A stretch of DNA of 51,422 bases from Streptomyces aurantiacus (GTDB lineage Bacteria > Actinomycetota > Actinomycetes > Streptomycetales > Streptomycetaceae), in contig NZ_LIPP01000102.1 in the NCBI RefSeq assembly GCF_001418335.1, positions 1 to 51,422 on the forward strand. The letters run 5' to 3'. Under the pieces are notes generated by a model. The model searched no databases and was not told the DNA's origin. It saw only the letters and a list, made by a program, of their open reading frames with translations. The first letter of the stretch is position 1; the number at the start of each line of letters is the position of its first letter. Shown piece by piece: positions 37,997 through 46,500 of this stretch. Position numbers and translations under genes: made by a program.

Positions 37997-38779
37997 TCAG
38001 ACGCTGGCTGCGGCTTCCAGAATCAGCCGAGTGATCGTCTCCGGGTGCGACACGAGGGAAAGATGGCCGGAGTTGACCTCGACGGTCGTGGCGCCCATGC
38101 GCTTGGCCATGAAACGCTGTAGGTCGGGGTTGATAGTACGGTCACTCTTCGACACTGCGTACCAAGAAGGCTTCTGTTGCCAGGCGGCGGCACTCGTCGT
38201 GGGCGCAGCCGTCGAGAGCGGTCCCTGCGCGGCGAAGAGGGTAAGTGCCTCCTTCCGGGGCAGGCCGTTGGCGAAGTCCTGAAGGAACGCTGTCCTCCCG
38301 ATGAACTTGTAGCCGCCAGAAGTAATGATTCCGCGGGTGACCGGAGGCGTGGGGAACTGCGCGGAGAGTGCGGCGAAGTCCTCACCCGCTTCTGGGGCAC
38401 GCGCAGCGATGTAGACAAGCCCGGCGACGTTCGGGGCGAGTCCGACTTCGGAAATGACAGTGCCGCCGTAGGAATGTGCGACGAGGATAGTGGGTCCGTC
38501 CTGCCGCGCCAGTGCGAAGTTGGTAGCGGCAACGTCATCAGCGAGGGAGCTGAGCGGGTTCTGTACCGCAGTGACGTTCACCTCCGCGGCCTGAAGGAGC
38601 GAGATGACCTTCCTCCAGGAGGATCCGTCCGCGTAAGCGCCGTGCACGAGCACGACATTGCGGATCGCTGGGCGCTGACGCGAACGAGGGGCCGCCTGAG
38701 CGGTCGAGGCCCCGGTCAGTGTGGCAGCGGCAGCGACTCCCGCGCCCAGTGCGGAAAATTGGCGGCGGTTGATTGCCAC
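37997..38779 (-). CDS. Secreted alpha/beta hydrolase (probable Tat substrate)
   Basis: A 260-residue protein with a twin-arginine signal (NRRQFSALGAGVAAAATL, cleavage probably after AQA near residue 30). The hydrolase core has VLVHGAYADGSSW (oxyanion region), nucleophile Ser in LVAHSYGGTV, and catalytic His in NSGHLSLVSHPE. It resembles small esterase-like proteins often annotated as alpha/beta hydrolases near stress genes. The signal places it outside the membrane. Substrate unknown. Confidence 0.85.
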   Translation of the reverse strand: MAINRRQFSALGAGVAAAATLTGASTAQAAPRSRQRPAIRNVVLVHGAYADGSSWRKVISLLQAAEVNVTAVQNPLSSLADDVAATNFALARQDGPTILVAHSYGGTVISEVGLAPNVAGLVYIAARAPEAGEDFAALSAQFPTPPVTRGIITSGGYKFIGRTAFLQDFANGLPRKEALTLFAAQGPLSTAAPTTSAAAWQQKPSWYAVSKSDRTINPDLQRFMAKRMGATTVEVNSGHLSLVSHPETITRLILEAAASV

Positions 38780-38986
38780 TCTTGTCTCTTTTCATTGGTA
38801 GTGGCCACTGTCGTCGTTTGGGCAGTGGCCCGCCCTGCTGTGGACGTGTCCAGTGCGGGGCCGAGTAGGTTTTTCGAGGGCGTGATGGTCTTCGGACCAT
38901 CAGCCGGGTACGCCTGTCCACCATCGTTCGGTACCGTACGGAGGATTTCAAGAATTCTTGATCAAGCTTGACCAGGAGATAGGTCA

Positions 38987-39826
38987 TCACCTGTGTCCCC
39001 AGAACAGGCGGCAAGCCATCGGGAATACGAAGGCCCCGCCGTCGTTGCGATATTGCGACACCGCATCCTCCAGATCCGACCGGACCCGGCCGACGTCGGC
39101 GCTATCAAGAGCGTCGAACGCTCGGGCGAAGGGAACCGGGCCGGACGCGATCTGCCACACGGCATCGAATGACGGCAGGGGAACAGACCAGCGGAAGATT
39201 GCGGTGTGAAACTGCTCCAGTCGCGCCTCGCGCAACACCCGCTCCCGCAGGCCGGGTACTGCCAGCCGCGTCAGGTAGTCAAAGTCGGGCAAGGTATCCG
39301 CCGGTACGTGTCCGGACAGGATTCGCTCTATCGTTGACATGAGCGTGTTCAACGCCATGTCGTCAAAGGTCGCGAAACTGAAAGGCGCACCAGGGGCCAG
39401 TACCCGGGCGAGTTCGTGTCCGGATGCCGCGAGATTTCCCTCCTGCAGCAGGCCGAAATGAGAGATCGCGGCGTCCATGCTCCGGTCTTCCAGCTCCAGC
39501 TGGTCGACGGACATGACACCGAAGCTAGCATTCTGCACCGAATTCGCGCGCGCCTTCTCCTGAGCCTGCTCGATCAGTACCGGAGTCACATCGACACCGA
39601 GCACCTTGAGTCCTGGACGATCCCGCGCCAGAACAAATGTGGGCTGGCCCGTACCACAGGCCAGGTCCAATACGACTGAACCGACCGGTAGCGCCGGTAG
39701 CCGTTCGAGAATGGCCTCGACGACGGGGGTGGTGTCCGGGAGCGTGGTGTCCGTCGCCGCCCCTGCTCGTTGCCACTCCACCTCCGGGGTACCGCGTTGC
39801 GGCATCGGGATGGTTGACCTCGTCAT
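38987..39826 (-). CDS. SAM-dependent methyltransferase
   Basis: A 279-residue class I methyltransferase: motif I VVLDLACGTGQPTFVLA (about residue 53), acidic residue in VLGVDVTPVLIE, and DAAISHFGLLQE (post-I to motif II region). ATG 39826 has AGGGA about 10 bases upstream. Divergent from an AraC-type regulator 130 bases away, which may control it. Methyl acceptor unknown. Confidence 0.83.
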   Translation of the reverse strand: MTRSTIPMPQRGTPEVEWQRAGAATDTTLPDTTPVVEAILERLPALPVGSVVLDLACGTGQPTFVLARDRPGLKVLGVDVTPVLIEQAQEKARANSVQNASFGVMSVDQLELEDRSMDAAISHFGLLQEGNLAASGHELARVLAPGAPFSFATFDDMALNTLMSTIERILSGHVPADTLPDFDYLTRLAVPGLRERVLREARLEQFHTAIFRWSVPLPSFDAVWQIASGPVPFARAFDALDSADVGRVRSDLEDAVSQYRNDGGAFVFPMACRLFWGHR

Positions 39827-39956
39827 TGTGTGTTTCCCTTCACCTGGTGTCATGGGGACGTCGAAGAGCAGGCTTCGATCGAAACACTGAGGCACCTCAA
39901 GTGACCATGTTCGTCTGGCCTCTTCAGATACGACCGTGTGCGCACGCCGAGGTACA

Positions 39957-40868
39957 GTGGATGTTGTGGACGTGATCGAGGAGGTCGTCGGCAGTGCGCG
40001 AGCCGGGCGGGCCTTCGCCCGCCGGATTCGCGAGTCCGGACCTTGGGGCATGCGGTTCCCAGCCTTCACAGGCGTCGGATTCCATGCTGTTCTGCAGGGT
40101 TCCGGCTGGCTGATCTCCGCCGCCGAAAAGCCAGTCGCGCTGCGATCAGGCGACATCGTCTTAGCTGGGCATGGCGCGGAGCACGGGCTCAGCCACACCC
40201 CTGGTGTCCTGAGTGACCTCCCAGTGTCGGCGATGGGCTCGCGGCAGCACGACCCGCGCCCCGCCGCCATCGAGATGCTCTGTAGTGCTTACCGGCTGGA
40301 CGGTGGCCAGGTACACCTCTTTCTGCGCCAGCTGCCGGCAGTCATCCGCGTGTCGCCCGACTACGGCCGTCACCCAGAACTCCGTTCACTCATCGACCTG
40401 CTCGATATCGACGTTACCCAGTCGCGTTTGGGTATCGGGGTGACGCGCTCCGCGCTTGTTGACCTGCTTCTCGTGCACGTGCTGCGTCTATGGCAGGAGG
40501 AGCAGGGCTCAGCCGCTTGGCCGGCAATCGACGCGGCAGTGGCCGCTGCGCTGCGGGAGATCCATCAGAGCCCGCAAACCCCTTGGACGGTGCAACAGCT
40601 CAGCGTGATGGCGGGCATGTCGCGTACCGCGTTCACCCGGCGATTCACGTCGGCGGTGGGCAAGCCGCCGATGGCGTACTTGATCGGTTGGCGGATGGTC
40701 AGGGGCGCCCAGTTGCTGCGTGAGACCGAAGCCCCGCTCTCCGCCATCGCGCGGCAGATCGGCTACTCATCCGAATACGCTTTTGCTGTAGCTTTCCGAC
40801 GCGAGTTCGGTGTCTCGCCCGGCCGCTTCCGACGCCGCGCCCAGGCGCCAGGCGACAAACTGGGGTAG
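39957..40868 (+). CDS. AraC-family regulator with cupin_6 domain
   Basis: A 303-residue regulator: N-terminal cupin-type domain (FPAFTGVGFHAVLQGSGWLI, LRSGDIVLAGHGAEHGL) and C-terminal AraC DNA-binding domain (LSVMAGMSRTAFTRRFTSAVG, IARQIGYSSEYAFAVAFRREFGVSPGRFR as the two helix-turn-helix units). GTG 39957 is chosen by comparison with the degraded homologue at 36810, which begins MDV. Its target may be the divergent methyltransferase gene. Confidence 0.82.
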   Translation: MDVVDVIEEVVGSARAGRAFARRIRESGPWGMRFPAFTGVGFHAVLQGSGWLISAAEKPVALRSGDIVLAGHGAEHGLSHTPGVLSDLPVSAMGSRQHDPRPAAIEMLCSAYRLDGGQVHLFLRQLPAVIRVSPDYGRHPELRSLIDLLDIDVTQSRLGIGVTRSALVDLLLVHVLRLWQEEQGSAAWPAIDAAVAAALREIHQSPQTPWTVQQLSVMAGMSRTAFTRRFTSAVGKPPMAYLIGWRMVRGAQLLRETEAPLSAIARQIGYSSEYAFAVAFRREFGVSPGRFRRRAQAPGDKLG

Positions 40869-41030
40869 CTTCACTCGTTCATGCGTCCCCGTCAGTTTGT
40901 TGACGGGGCTCCAGGCTTCATGAACTCGCCGCGTCCTCACCAGTCGGAACGCGTTGTGGCCGTCGGCGACGAGCGTTCGGCGCCGGCGGAAGCCGTGAGC
41001 CGTGAGCCGTCCACGATCCCGGTCTCGTTC

Positions 41031-41220
41031 CGCTGGACCTCGCGCTGGCAGTCGCGACGGGCGGGGACTGCCTGGTCGATGTCGGCACGCCACGGACCGG
41101 GCCGGCCGTGTTCGGGCCGGTTGCCTGCGACCCGACGGCCTCCAGCCTGGTCGATACCCTCGTCGTCTCCGACGGCACGCCCTTCGGACGGTCCGCGTCG
41201 CACGGGCCCGAGGTGCCCTA
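41031..41220 (+). pseudogene. IS1380-type transposase, N-terminal fragment
   Basis: Reads LDLALAVATGGDCLVDVGT, then VFGPVACDPTASSLVDTLV, resembling the early part of IS1380-family transposases (GGDCLADVA..FGPVASDPTVSRLVDTL). It is cut at 41220 by the IS5-type element; I find no continuation beyond that element. Confidence 0.45.
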
Positions 41221-42188
41221 GGGCGTTTCTGATGGCTCTTGGACTGTGTCGCGGAGCCAGATGACGACCGCAGTGACGGCCAGGGTGCCGTTAAAGATGT
41301 AGTCACGTTTGTCGTAGCGGGTGGCCACCGCGCGGAACTGCTTCCATTTGTTCACGCACCGCTCGACCGCGTTGCGGCGACGGTACTGGGCCTTGTCGAA
41401 GGCCGGGGGCCGACCGCCGACTCGTCCCCGGCGCTTGCGGTGAGCCCGCTGGTCATCAGGCTGCGCGATGGTGGCTTTGATGCCGCGTTGTCGCAGGTAG
41501 GTGCGGTTGTCGCCGCTGGAGTACGCCTTGTCGCCACGCACCCGGTCCGGCCGGCTGCGCGGGCGGCCCGCACCACGGCGCCGGATGCGTAAACCGTCCA
41601 GCACCGGAGCGAACATCGGGCTGTCACCCCGCTGACCGGGCGAGGTCAGCCAGTGCAGCGGACGGGCCCGGTCGTCGGAGAGCAGATGGACCTTGCTGGT
41701 CAGCCCACCCCGCGAGCGCCGCAGCGCCTCGCGCCCATCCGCCTCCTCACGCGCCCCGCCCCCTTTTGCGGGTAGTCGGCCGGAGCCCTGCGGGGCGCCC
41801 CGGCCGCATGCTGATGCGCCCGGCAGGACGTCGAGTGGATGTTGACCGCCCATTCCTGCCGCGAGATTTTACGGGCGTGGGCTTCGTCCGGGTCGCCGGC
41901 ATCTGCTTCGATCTGCAGCTCTTCCAGAATGTTGTGCCAAGTCCCGTCGGCCGACCAGCGGCGATGACGCTCATAGACGGTCTGCCAGGGACCGTACCGC
42001 TCGCGCAGATCAGGCCAGGGAACACCGGTCCGGGCCCTGAACAACACTCCGTTGACGACCTTCCGGTGATCGGCCCACTGACCGCCCGGCCTTCCGTTAC
42101 CAGGCAAAAGAGGCTCGATCTTCCGCCACTGCGCGTCCGTGAGCTCGTGTCGCCGCACCATATGAGCGTCCTGCCCGGACGACCACAA
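41221..42188 (-). CDS. IS5-family transposase in two overlapping frames (probable -1 frameshift)
   Basis: ORF A runs from 42188 to 41700 (VRRHELTDAQWRKIEPLLPG, GVPWPDLRERYGPWQTVYERH). ORF B covers the C-terminal part down to about 41218 (GLTSKVHLLSDD, second catalytic Asp in RGDKAYSS, and Glu in NAVERCVNKWKQFRAV). ORF B is in the -1 frame relative to ORF A, and the overlap contains A-AAG-GGG, a standard slippery heptamer, so a fused product by programmed frameshifting is likely. The position of the first catalytic Asp (family V-DST) reads IHST here, suggesting loss of activity. Confidence 0.75.
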
Positions 42189-42225
42189 GATCCACCCAGC
42201 CCACCAAGAGCCATCAGAAACGACC
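41221..42225 (-). mobile_element. IS5-family insertion sequence (IS427-like), complete ends
   Basis: A 1005-bp element with terminal inverted repeats GGGCGTTTCTGATGGCTCTT (41221) and, inverted, GGTCGTTTCTGATGGCTCTT (42225), differing at one position. TA occurs on each side (41219-41220 and 42226-42227), the expected target duplication of this group. A 75-bp remnant of a related copy is at 24265-24339. Confidence 0.8.
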
Positions 42226-42417
42226 TAAGTGTGGTCACCGGCGTCCCCGGCACCGAACACGCCGGGGACAGGGACGATCGCCTCCTGCTCCTCCAGCTCG
42301 GCCGACTGTTACGGCACGGATCGGGGACGGCCCTGGGCCCGGGACGGAGCCCTTCCGACTCCTACCTCGGTCCTCTCGTCCGACGGCACACCTCTGGTCA
42401 TTGCATGACCGTGACCG

Positions 42418-42840
42418 CTACGAGGTGACACCGGGCACGGAAGTACCGTACGAGTGGAGCATCAGAAGGGTGCGTTGCCGCGTTCGCTCCTTCATGTACG
42501 GCCAGGATCTCTCGATCAGCCCGTGGGCATTCAGGAGTGGTTCGAGCACTTCGAAGTACACGGCGCCCCGGACGTGATTCGAGGAATGGTCCACAATTGG
42601 CTCCACGAAGTCCCAGCACCTCTGCAGTAGGCCCGCGTCCGGGACGGAACTCTGCAGCTGAGGCATCAGCACAGGTGTAGTGAAGCACTCGGTGAGCACT
42701 TCGTACAGGTCCAGAACCGCGTCCTGGGTCAGGACGGCCCGCTCCGCCGGCAGACCGTACTTGTCGGCAATGAACGGTGCGGATTCGGGCACCGTGCGCA
42801 GCAGGAGGGCGGGAACGTCCTCGTCAGCGATCTCGTTCAT
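42418..42840 (-). CDS. Hypothetical protein, possible immunity protein
   Basis: A 140-residue acidic, mostly helical protein with no signal or membrane segment (VPALLLRTVPESAPFIADKY near the start, VLDLYEVLTECFTTPVLMPQL in the middle as landmarks). Its ATG at 42840 overlaps the stop of the preceding LamG/RHS-type fragment (ATGA), the arrangement of an immunity gene after a polymorphic toxin. I do not recognise the family with certainty; the immunity role is inferred from position. Confidence 0.5.
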   Translation of the reverse strand: MNEIADEDVPALLLRTVPESAPFIADKYGLPAERAVLTQDAVLDLYEVLTECFTTPVLMPQLQSSVPDAGLLQRCWDFVEPIVDHSSNHVRGAVYFEVLEPLLNAHGLIERSWPYMKERTRQRTLLMLHSYGTSVPGVTS

Positions 42841-43450
42841 GTCGTTTCCGGTTCGGTATCGGGCATCATCGGCTTGGGAGCCTCGAAGACAGCGCCCTTG
42901 GCGCCGAAGTCCAGGGCCCGCAGACCACCCTCGTCCGTCTCCTGGACGTCCAGGTCCTGGGCGGACAGCTTCAGCCACAACTCGGCCAGGTCCTCACTCG
43001 CCGCAGCCCGGGCCGTCCTCACCACCAGCAGTTGAGTGAACCCGTCCTCCTGTGCCGTCATCCGCAGATCCACATCGGGCAGCACCGACGCATAGGTGGC
43101 CACCGCCCCTTCGAGCTGCGGTTTCGGCAGTGGCGTCGGCCACGACAGACTCAGCTCACGCCCAGCCCTTTCCATCCGGACCAACGGCTGCGTGCCACCA
43201 CCCCCGGAGAACTCCGTCCCGACCGTCGACGCCTTCGGCGCGATAGCTCCGTCCGCAGTGGCCGCCAGGCTCGTGTCGACACGGATCCAGCCGCCCTGGG
43301 TGCGAGCCCAAACGGGACGCACGTACTCACGCGCCTCCAGCTCACCCTCCGCGGTGGCGAACACCTCGCGGCTCTCCCCGCGCATCATCTGGGCACGCCA
43401 CTCATCAGAACCGCATACGACCCTGCAGATACAGGCGCCCGAACGCGGTT
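42837..43450 (-). pseudogene. N-terminal region fragment of a large LamG/RHS-type surface protein
   Basis: The segment REVFATAEGELEAREYVRPV, then WARTQGGWIRVDTSLAATADG, LSLSWPTPLPKPQLEGAVATY, and FEAPKPMMPD matches a conserved block found near the N-terminus of very large secreted Streptomyces proteins with LamG or RHS repeats. In full-length proteins this block is preceded by a signal peptide and followed by more than a thousand residues. Here it stops after 11 unrelated residues (TEPETT at the end). Upstream homology is lost at about 43450. A start at 43388 would give 183 residues. Confidence 0.65.
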
Positions 43451-43454
43451 AAAG

Positions 43455-44390
43455 GGCGTTTTGTCTCTGCGAGGTTGTTTGGTTTGAGGTTCAGGTGTCA
43501 CGCCAGTTCGGAGTGGATTCGCTGGTGAGTCGTCGGCTCATGAGGTCGATCATTGCGACGTGGATCATGGCTTCGGATCGGTGGGAGTGGATCTCGTAGT
43601 CGCGTGCGAGACGGCGGTGGTGCATCAGCCGGGCGAAGGTTCGCTCGACCACCCAACGTCGGGGGATCACCTTGAACCCTTTGACGCCGGGGTCGCGTTG
43701 GACGACTTGGACGTCGATACCGAGGCGGGCTCCGTGGTCGATGGCTTGGTCCGGTAGCCGGTGTCGGTTAATGCCTTGGTCACTTGAGGGGTGGCGGCGG
43801 AGATCTGGGAGAGCAGGTGGATGCCGCCGATGTTGTCGGAGACACTCGCTGCGCTCACCCAGACGGCCAACAGCAGCCCGAGGGTGTCGACGCCAATGTG
43901 GCGCTTGCGGCCTGCGTTTTTCTTGCCTACATCGATGCCCTGGCCGACGGCCGGCACATTGGCGGAAGTCTTGATGCTCTGTGCGTCCAGCACGCAGGCG
44001 CTCGGCTCGGCATCCCGGCCTTCGGCTTCACGCACCAGGCGCCACAACAGGCCGTTGAGCTGGTCGAAGACGCCCTCCTTCTGCCAGGCGGCGAAGTAGC
44101 CGTACACCGTTGCCCACGGCGCGAAGTCATGCGGCAAGTACCGCCAGGGGATCCCGGTGCGGTCGACGTACAAGATGGCGTCCATGATCCGGCGCAGGTC
44201 GTGCTCGGGTGGGCGGCCGATGTCCAAGCTCTTGCCTCTGAGTTCGGCCCGCCAAGCGGTGAGCGTGGTTCGCTGCAAACCAGGTGGCTGCTCCTTCGCA
44301 GCCAGCGAGGGAGGGCACTGGAAAGTGTGCCATCTCCCATTCGAACTTGAAGAATGACGGAAACAACAGGTCAAGCCGCCAGGACTTCGA
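43455..44390 (-). mobile_element. IS5-type element, frameshifted transposase, damaged ends
   Basis: A reverse-strand transposase: RRIMDAILYVDRTGIPWRYLP, WATVYGYFAAWQKEGVFDQL, first Asp in [11 protein letters not shown], second in [10 protein letters not shown], then after a one-base deletion (about 43755) [17 protein letters not shown] and [20 protein letters not shown]. The N-terminal residues look scrambled, and I find no matching inverted repeats, so the boundaries are approximate. Its upstream end abuts the displaced uppP remnant. Confidence 0.7.
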
Positions 44391-44399
44391 TGCTTGAAC

Positions 44400-44531
44400 T
44401 GGTTCATGAAGTTCATCACGACCAAGAGCTTCATGCCGTTCGTCTACTACCGGGTCCTGCTGGGCATCCTGATCACCGTGCTGGTCAGCATGGGCGCGCT
44501 GAGCCCGCACGCGGCGGAGTCGTCGGGCTGA
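44400..44531 (+). pseudogene. uppP 3'-end remnant (right copy)
   Basis: Encodes the last 43 residues of undecaprenyl-diphosphatase (WFMKFITTKSFMPFVYYR, then VLVSMGALSPHAAESSG and TGA at 44529-44531). It has no start and no upstream coding sequence. It is about 95% identical in DNA to the end of intact uppP at 22332-22463. A strong terminator follows 60 bases later, as expected for an original gene end. Confidence 0.85.
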
Positions 44532-44590
44532 CGCCCTCGCACGCACGAACGCCCTGCCGGACTTACGTACGTACGGGCAATCCGCAGATG

Positions 44591-44632
44591 ACGAAGCCGC
44601 CCGCCTCATTCCCCCGTGGCGGGCGGCTTCGT
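44591..44632. terminator. Strong bidirectional terminator
   Basis: ACGAAGCCGCCCGCC at 44591-44605 and GGCGGGCGGCTTCGT at 44618-44632 form a perfect 15-bp stem around a 12-base loop. There is no U tract on either side. It separates the uppP remnant (plus strand) from the tRNA-like element (minus strand), and can serve both. Confidence 0.75.
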
Positions 44633-44674
44633 GCTCGGTGTCCAGAGATCCGACTCGGCGGCGGCGACGTAAGT

Positions 44675-44749
44675 GTCCTGGGCCGCTGGACGACACCGAC
44701 TCGCGCCGGCGACGGGATTCGAACCCGCGTTTCTCTCTTGAGAGGAGAA
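44675..44749 (-). ncRNA. tRNA-Glu(CUC)-like element with halves in permuted order
   Basis: Reverse strand. First a perfect tRNA 3' half: anticodon arm TTCTC-CTCTCAA-GAGAG (anticodon CTC at 44742-44740, T33 present), variable AAAC, T arm GCGGG-TTCGAAT-CCCGT, acceptor strand CGCCGGC (44711-44705) and discriminator G. Three bases later (CGA) a tRNA-Glu-like 5' half begins: GTCGGTG (44700-44694), TC, and D arm GTCC-AGCGGCCCA-GGAC (44691-44675). GTCGGTG pairs with CGCCGGC at all seven positions (two G-U). No matching 5' half lies upstream of the first part. It may be a pseudogene, a fused pair of tRNA remnants, or a permuted tRNA. Confidence 0.6.
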
Positions 44750-44866
44750 GTAACCGCTGCCTTCGCACCTGGACGGATACGACGGTAGCGGTCCCGGTCG
44801 TGGCGGGCACCCGAATAAAGCACGGGCTCCTGTCGCACCGGGCGCCAACTCGGCGGCTCCCAGGCG

Positions 44867-44893
44867 TCCATGGCGTCTATGGCGTCTATGGCG
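44867..44893. repeat. 9-bp tandem repeat
   Basis: Three copies of TC(C/T)ATGGCG in tandem. Lies between the tRNA-like element and the small ORF; no function proposed. Confidence 0.6.
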
Positions 44894-44964
44894 TGACCAA
44901 CCGCATACGGCATCGGTAGTCATCCGGTAGCGCACCGTCAGTCCTTGGCCTTACGCTGATGCGC

Positions 44965-45144
44965 ATGTCCCCCGATTCTCTGACCCCTGGTTCCGTGCGG
45001 TCCGCGGCCGTGCTGAATGAGCAGATCCGAGCGTTATGGATACGCGCGGGCGGTTCGCTCACGCCCCAGGAGCGCGCCGAGTACGAACTGCTGGTCGTGC
45101 AGTGGGCCGCCGCGGTACGCGACGAGATGGTCGAAGCGGCCTGA
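44965..45144 (+). CDS. Small hypothetical protein
   Basis: A 59-residue protein (MSPDSLTPGSVRSAAVLNEQ at the start, LTPQERAEYELLVVQWAAAV later), entirely helical and without membrane segments. The LTPQERAEYELL segment looks conserved-type and is typical of small Streptomyces proteins of unknown function. ATG 44965 is preferred because a -10-like TACGCT ends 7 bases upstream (leaderless); ATG 44959 is the alternative. Confidence 0.6.
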   Translation: MSPDSLTPGSVRSAAVLNEQIRALWIRAGGSLTPQERAEYELLVVQWAAAVRDEMVEAA

Positions 45145-45166
45145 CCTCCGGGGCCCGCGGGTCCCG

Positions 45167-46045
45167 TCACACCGCCCCTCGCACCGCCCTTCGCACCGCC
45201 CGTGTCACGTGGTCACGGAAGGTGCGCGGCTGACGGCCGGTGAGACGTCGGACCGTGTCGGTGGTGCGGTCCTCGGCTCCCGCCGCGTTCGACCGGTCCA
45301 GGCCAGCGAGCATCGCGGCGTACTCGATCGGCATCGAGGCAGCCAGGTGATCCCTCATCTCCTCGTACGTCAGCGGCCGGTGAGCCACCACGCGCCCGGT
45401 CACGTCGGCGAGGAACGCCGCGACGTCGGCGTGGCTCAGCGCCTCGGGGCCGGTGATGACCAGGTCGGTGCCGGGCGCCCGGACATCGGTCAGTGCGTGC
45501 ACGGCGACGGCCGCGATGTCGTCGGCATCGACGAAGGCCACCCGCCCCTCTCCCGCCGCGGTGCGGATCACCCCCTCCTCCCGGATGCTCCGGGCGTGCA
45601 TGTGGTCGCCGGTGAAGTTCTGCATGAACCATGACGGCCGCAGCACCGCCCACTCGTCGAACAGGCCGGGCAGGGCCTGGTGCACCTGCCCGACGGCCGG
45701 GCCGCCCGCTGGAATCGCGGAGGAACTGAGGAGGACCGCTCGGCGCAGTCCGGACGCACGCGCCTGCTCCAGGAAGGGCAGCATGACCTCGGCCGGGGTC
45801 GCGGAGTCCACGGGCGCGAGGAGGTAGACGCGGTCCGCGCCGCTCAACGCCCCCTCGTACGTGGCCGGGTCGTGCCAGTCGAAGCGGACGGCCTCCGTGC
45901 CGTCGACGGGAGTGGCCCGTCGGCTCGCGGCCTTGACCCTGTGCCCCAGTCCGGCGAGCCGGGAGGCCACGCGGCTGCCGGTGGTGCCGGTCGCCCCGAG
46001 GACGAGGGTGGCGCCAGGGGCGAGGGCGGCGCCGGGGGCCGTCAT
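45167..46045 (-). CDS. NmrA-family NAD(P)-binding protein
   Basis: A 292-residue atypical SDR: glycine motif TLVLGATGTTGSRVASRLAG, SADRVYLLAPVDS-like strand (here GADRVYLLAPVD), LRPSWFMQNFTGDH (typical of NmrA/QOR2-type proteins), and VDADDIAAVAV. It has no Tyr-Lys active site, as usual for the group, whose members act as redox sensors or quinone reductases. Its start overlaps the stop of the NTF2-like gene (ATGA); both probably answer to the divergent TetR regulator. Confidence 0.87.
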   Translation of the reverse strand: MTAPGAALAPGATLVLGATGTTGSRVASRLAGLGHRVKAASRRATPVDGTEAVRFDWHDPATYEGALSGADRVYLLAPVDSATPAEVMLPFLEQARASGLRRAVLLSSSAIPAGGPAVGQVHQALPGLFDEWAVLRPSWFMQNFTGDHMHARSIREEGVIRTAAGEGRVAFVDADDIAAVAVHALTDVRAPGTDLVITGPEALSHADVAAFLADVTGRVVAHRPLTYEEMRDHLAASMPIEYAAMLAGLDRSNAAGAEDRTTDTVRRLTGRQPRTFRDHVTRAVRRAVRGAV

Positions 46046-46470
46046 CGGCTGCTCCGCGTGAAGTCGGCCGCGCCGCCCGGGGAGACGACGAGCGGGTTCC
46101 AGTAGTCCCGGTAGTGAGTGATGAGGCCGTCGGCCACCGTCACCACGGCGACGTAGGTCAGGTCGAACGGAGCCCCGGTCTCCACCAGCAGCCCCACCCC
46201 GCGCATCTCCACCACGATCCGCCCGGGGTCGGTGGTCTCGTGGATCTCCAGGTCCGGGAAGTCGTGCAGGTCGATGTGTTCGGGATAGTGGCGCAGGTAG
46301 TCCAGGACGGCGGCCTTGCCCTCAAGCCGCTTCGGCCACCCTTCGGGCGCGAAGGGGAACTCCAGGACACCGGCGTCGTCCCACAGGTCGACCCAGGCGG
46401 TGATGTCCTTGTCGAGCAGCAGTCGCAGTCCCTGGCGGAACAGGTCCGCCGGTCGCGTGGTCATGGTCAT
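46042..46470 (-). CDS. NTF2-like/SnoaL-type protein
   Basis: A 142-residue alpha+beta cone-fold protein (LFRQGLRLLLDKDITAWVDLW, VLEFPFAPEGWPKRLEGKAA, THYRDYWNPLVV). ATG 46470 lies 5 bases after GGAGG; ATG 46464 is the alternative. Such proteins are isomerases, cyclases or ligand binders; reaction unknown. First gene of a two-gene operon with the NmrA-type gene, under two operator-like palindromes. Confidence 0.83.
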   Translation of the reverse strand: MTMTTRPADLFRQGLRLLLDKDITAWVDLWDDAGVLEFPFAPEGWPKRLEGKAAVLDYLRHYPEHIDLHDFPDLEIHETTDPGRIVVEMRGVGLLVETGAPFDLTYVAVVTVADGLITHYRDYWNPLVVSPGGAADFTRSSR

Positions 46471-46500
46471 GAGGTCCTCCGATACGATCACGATACGATA

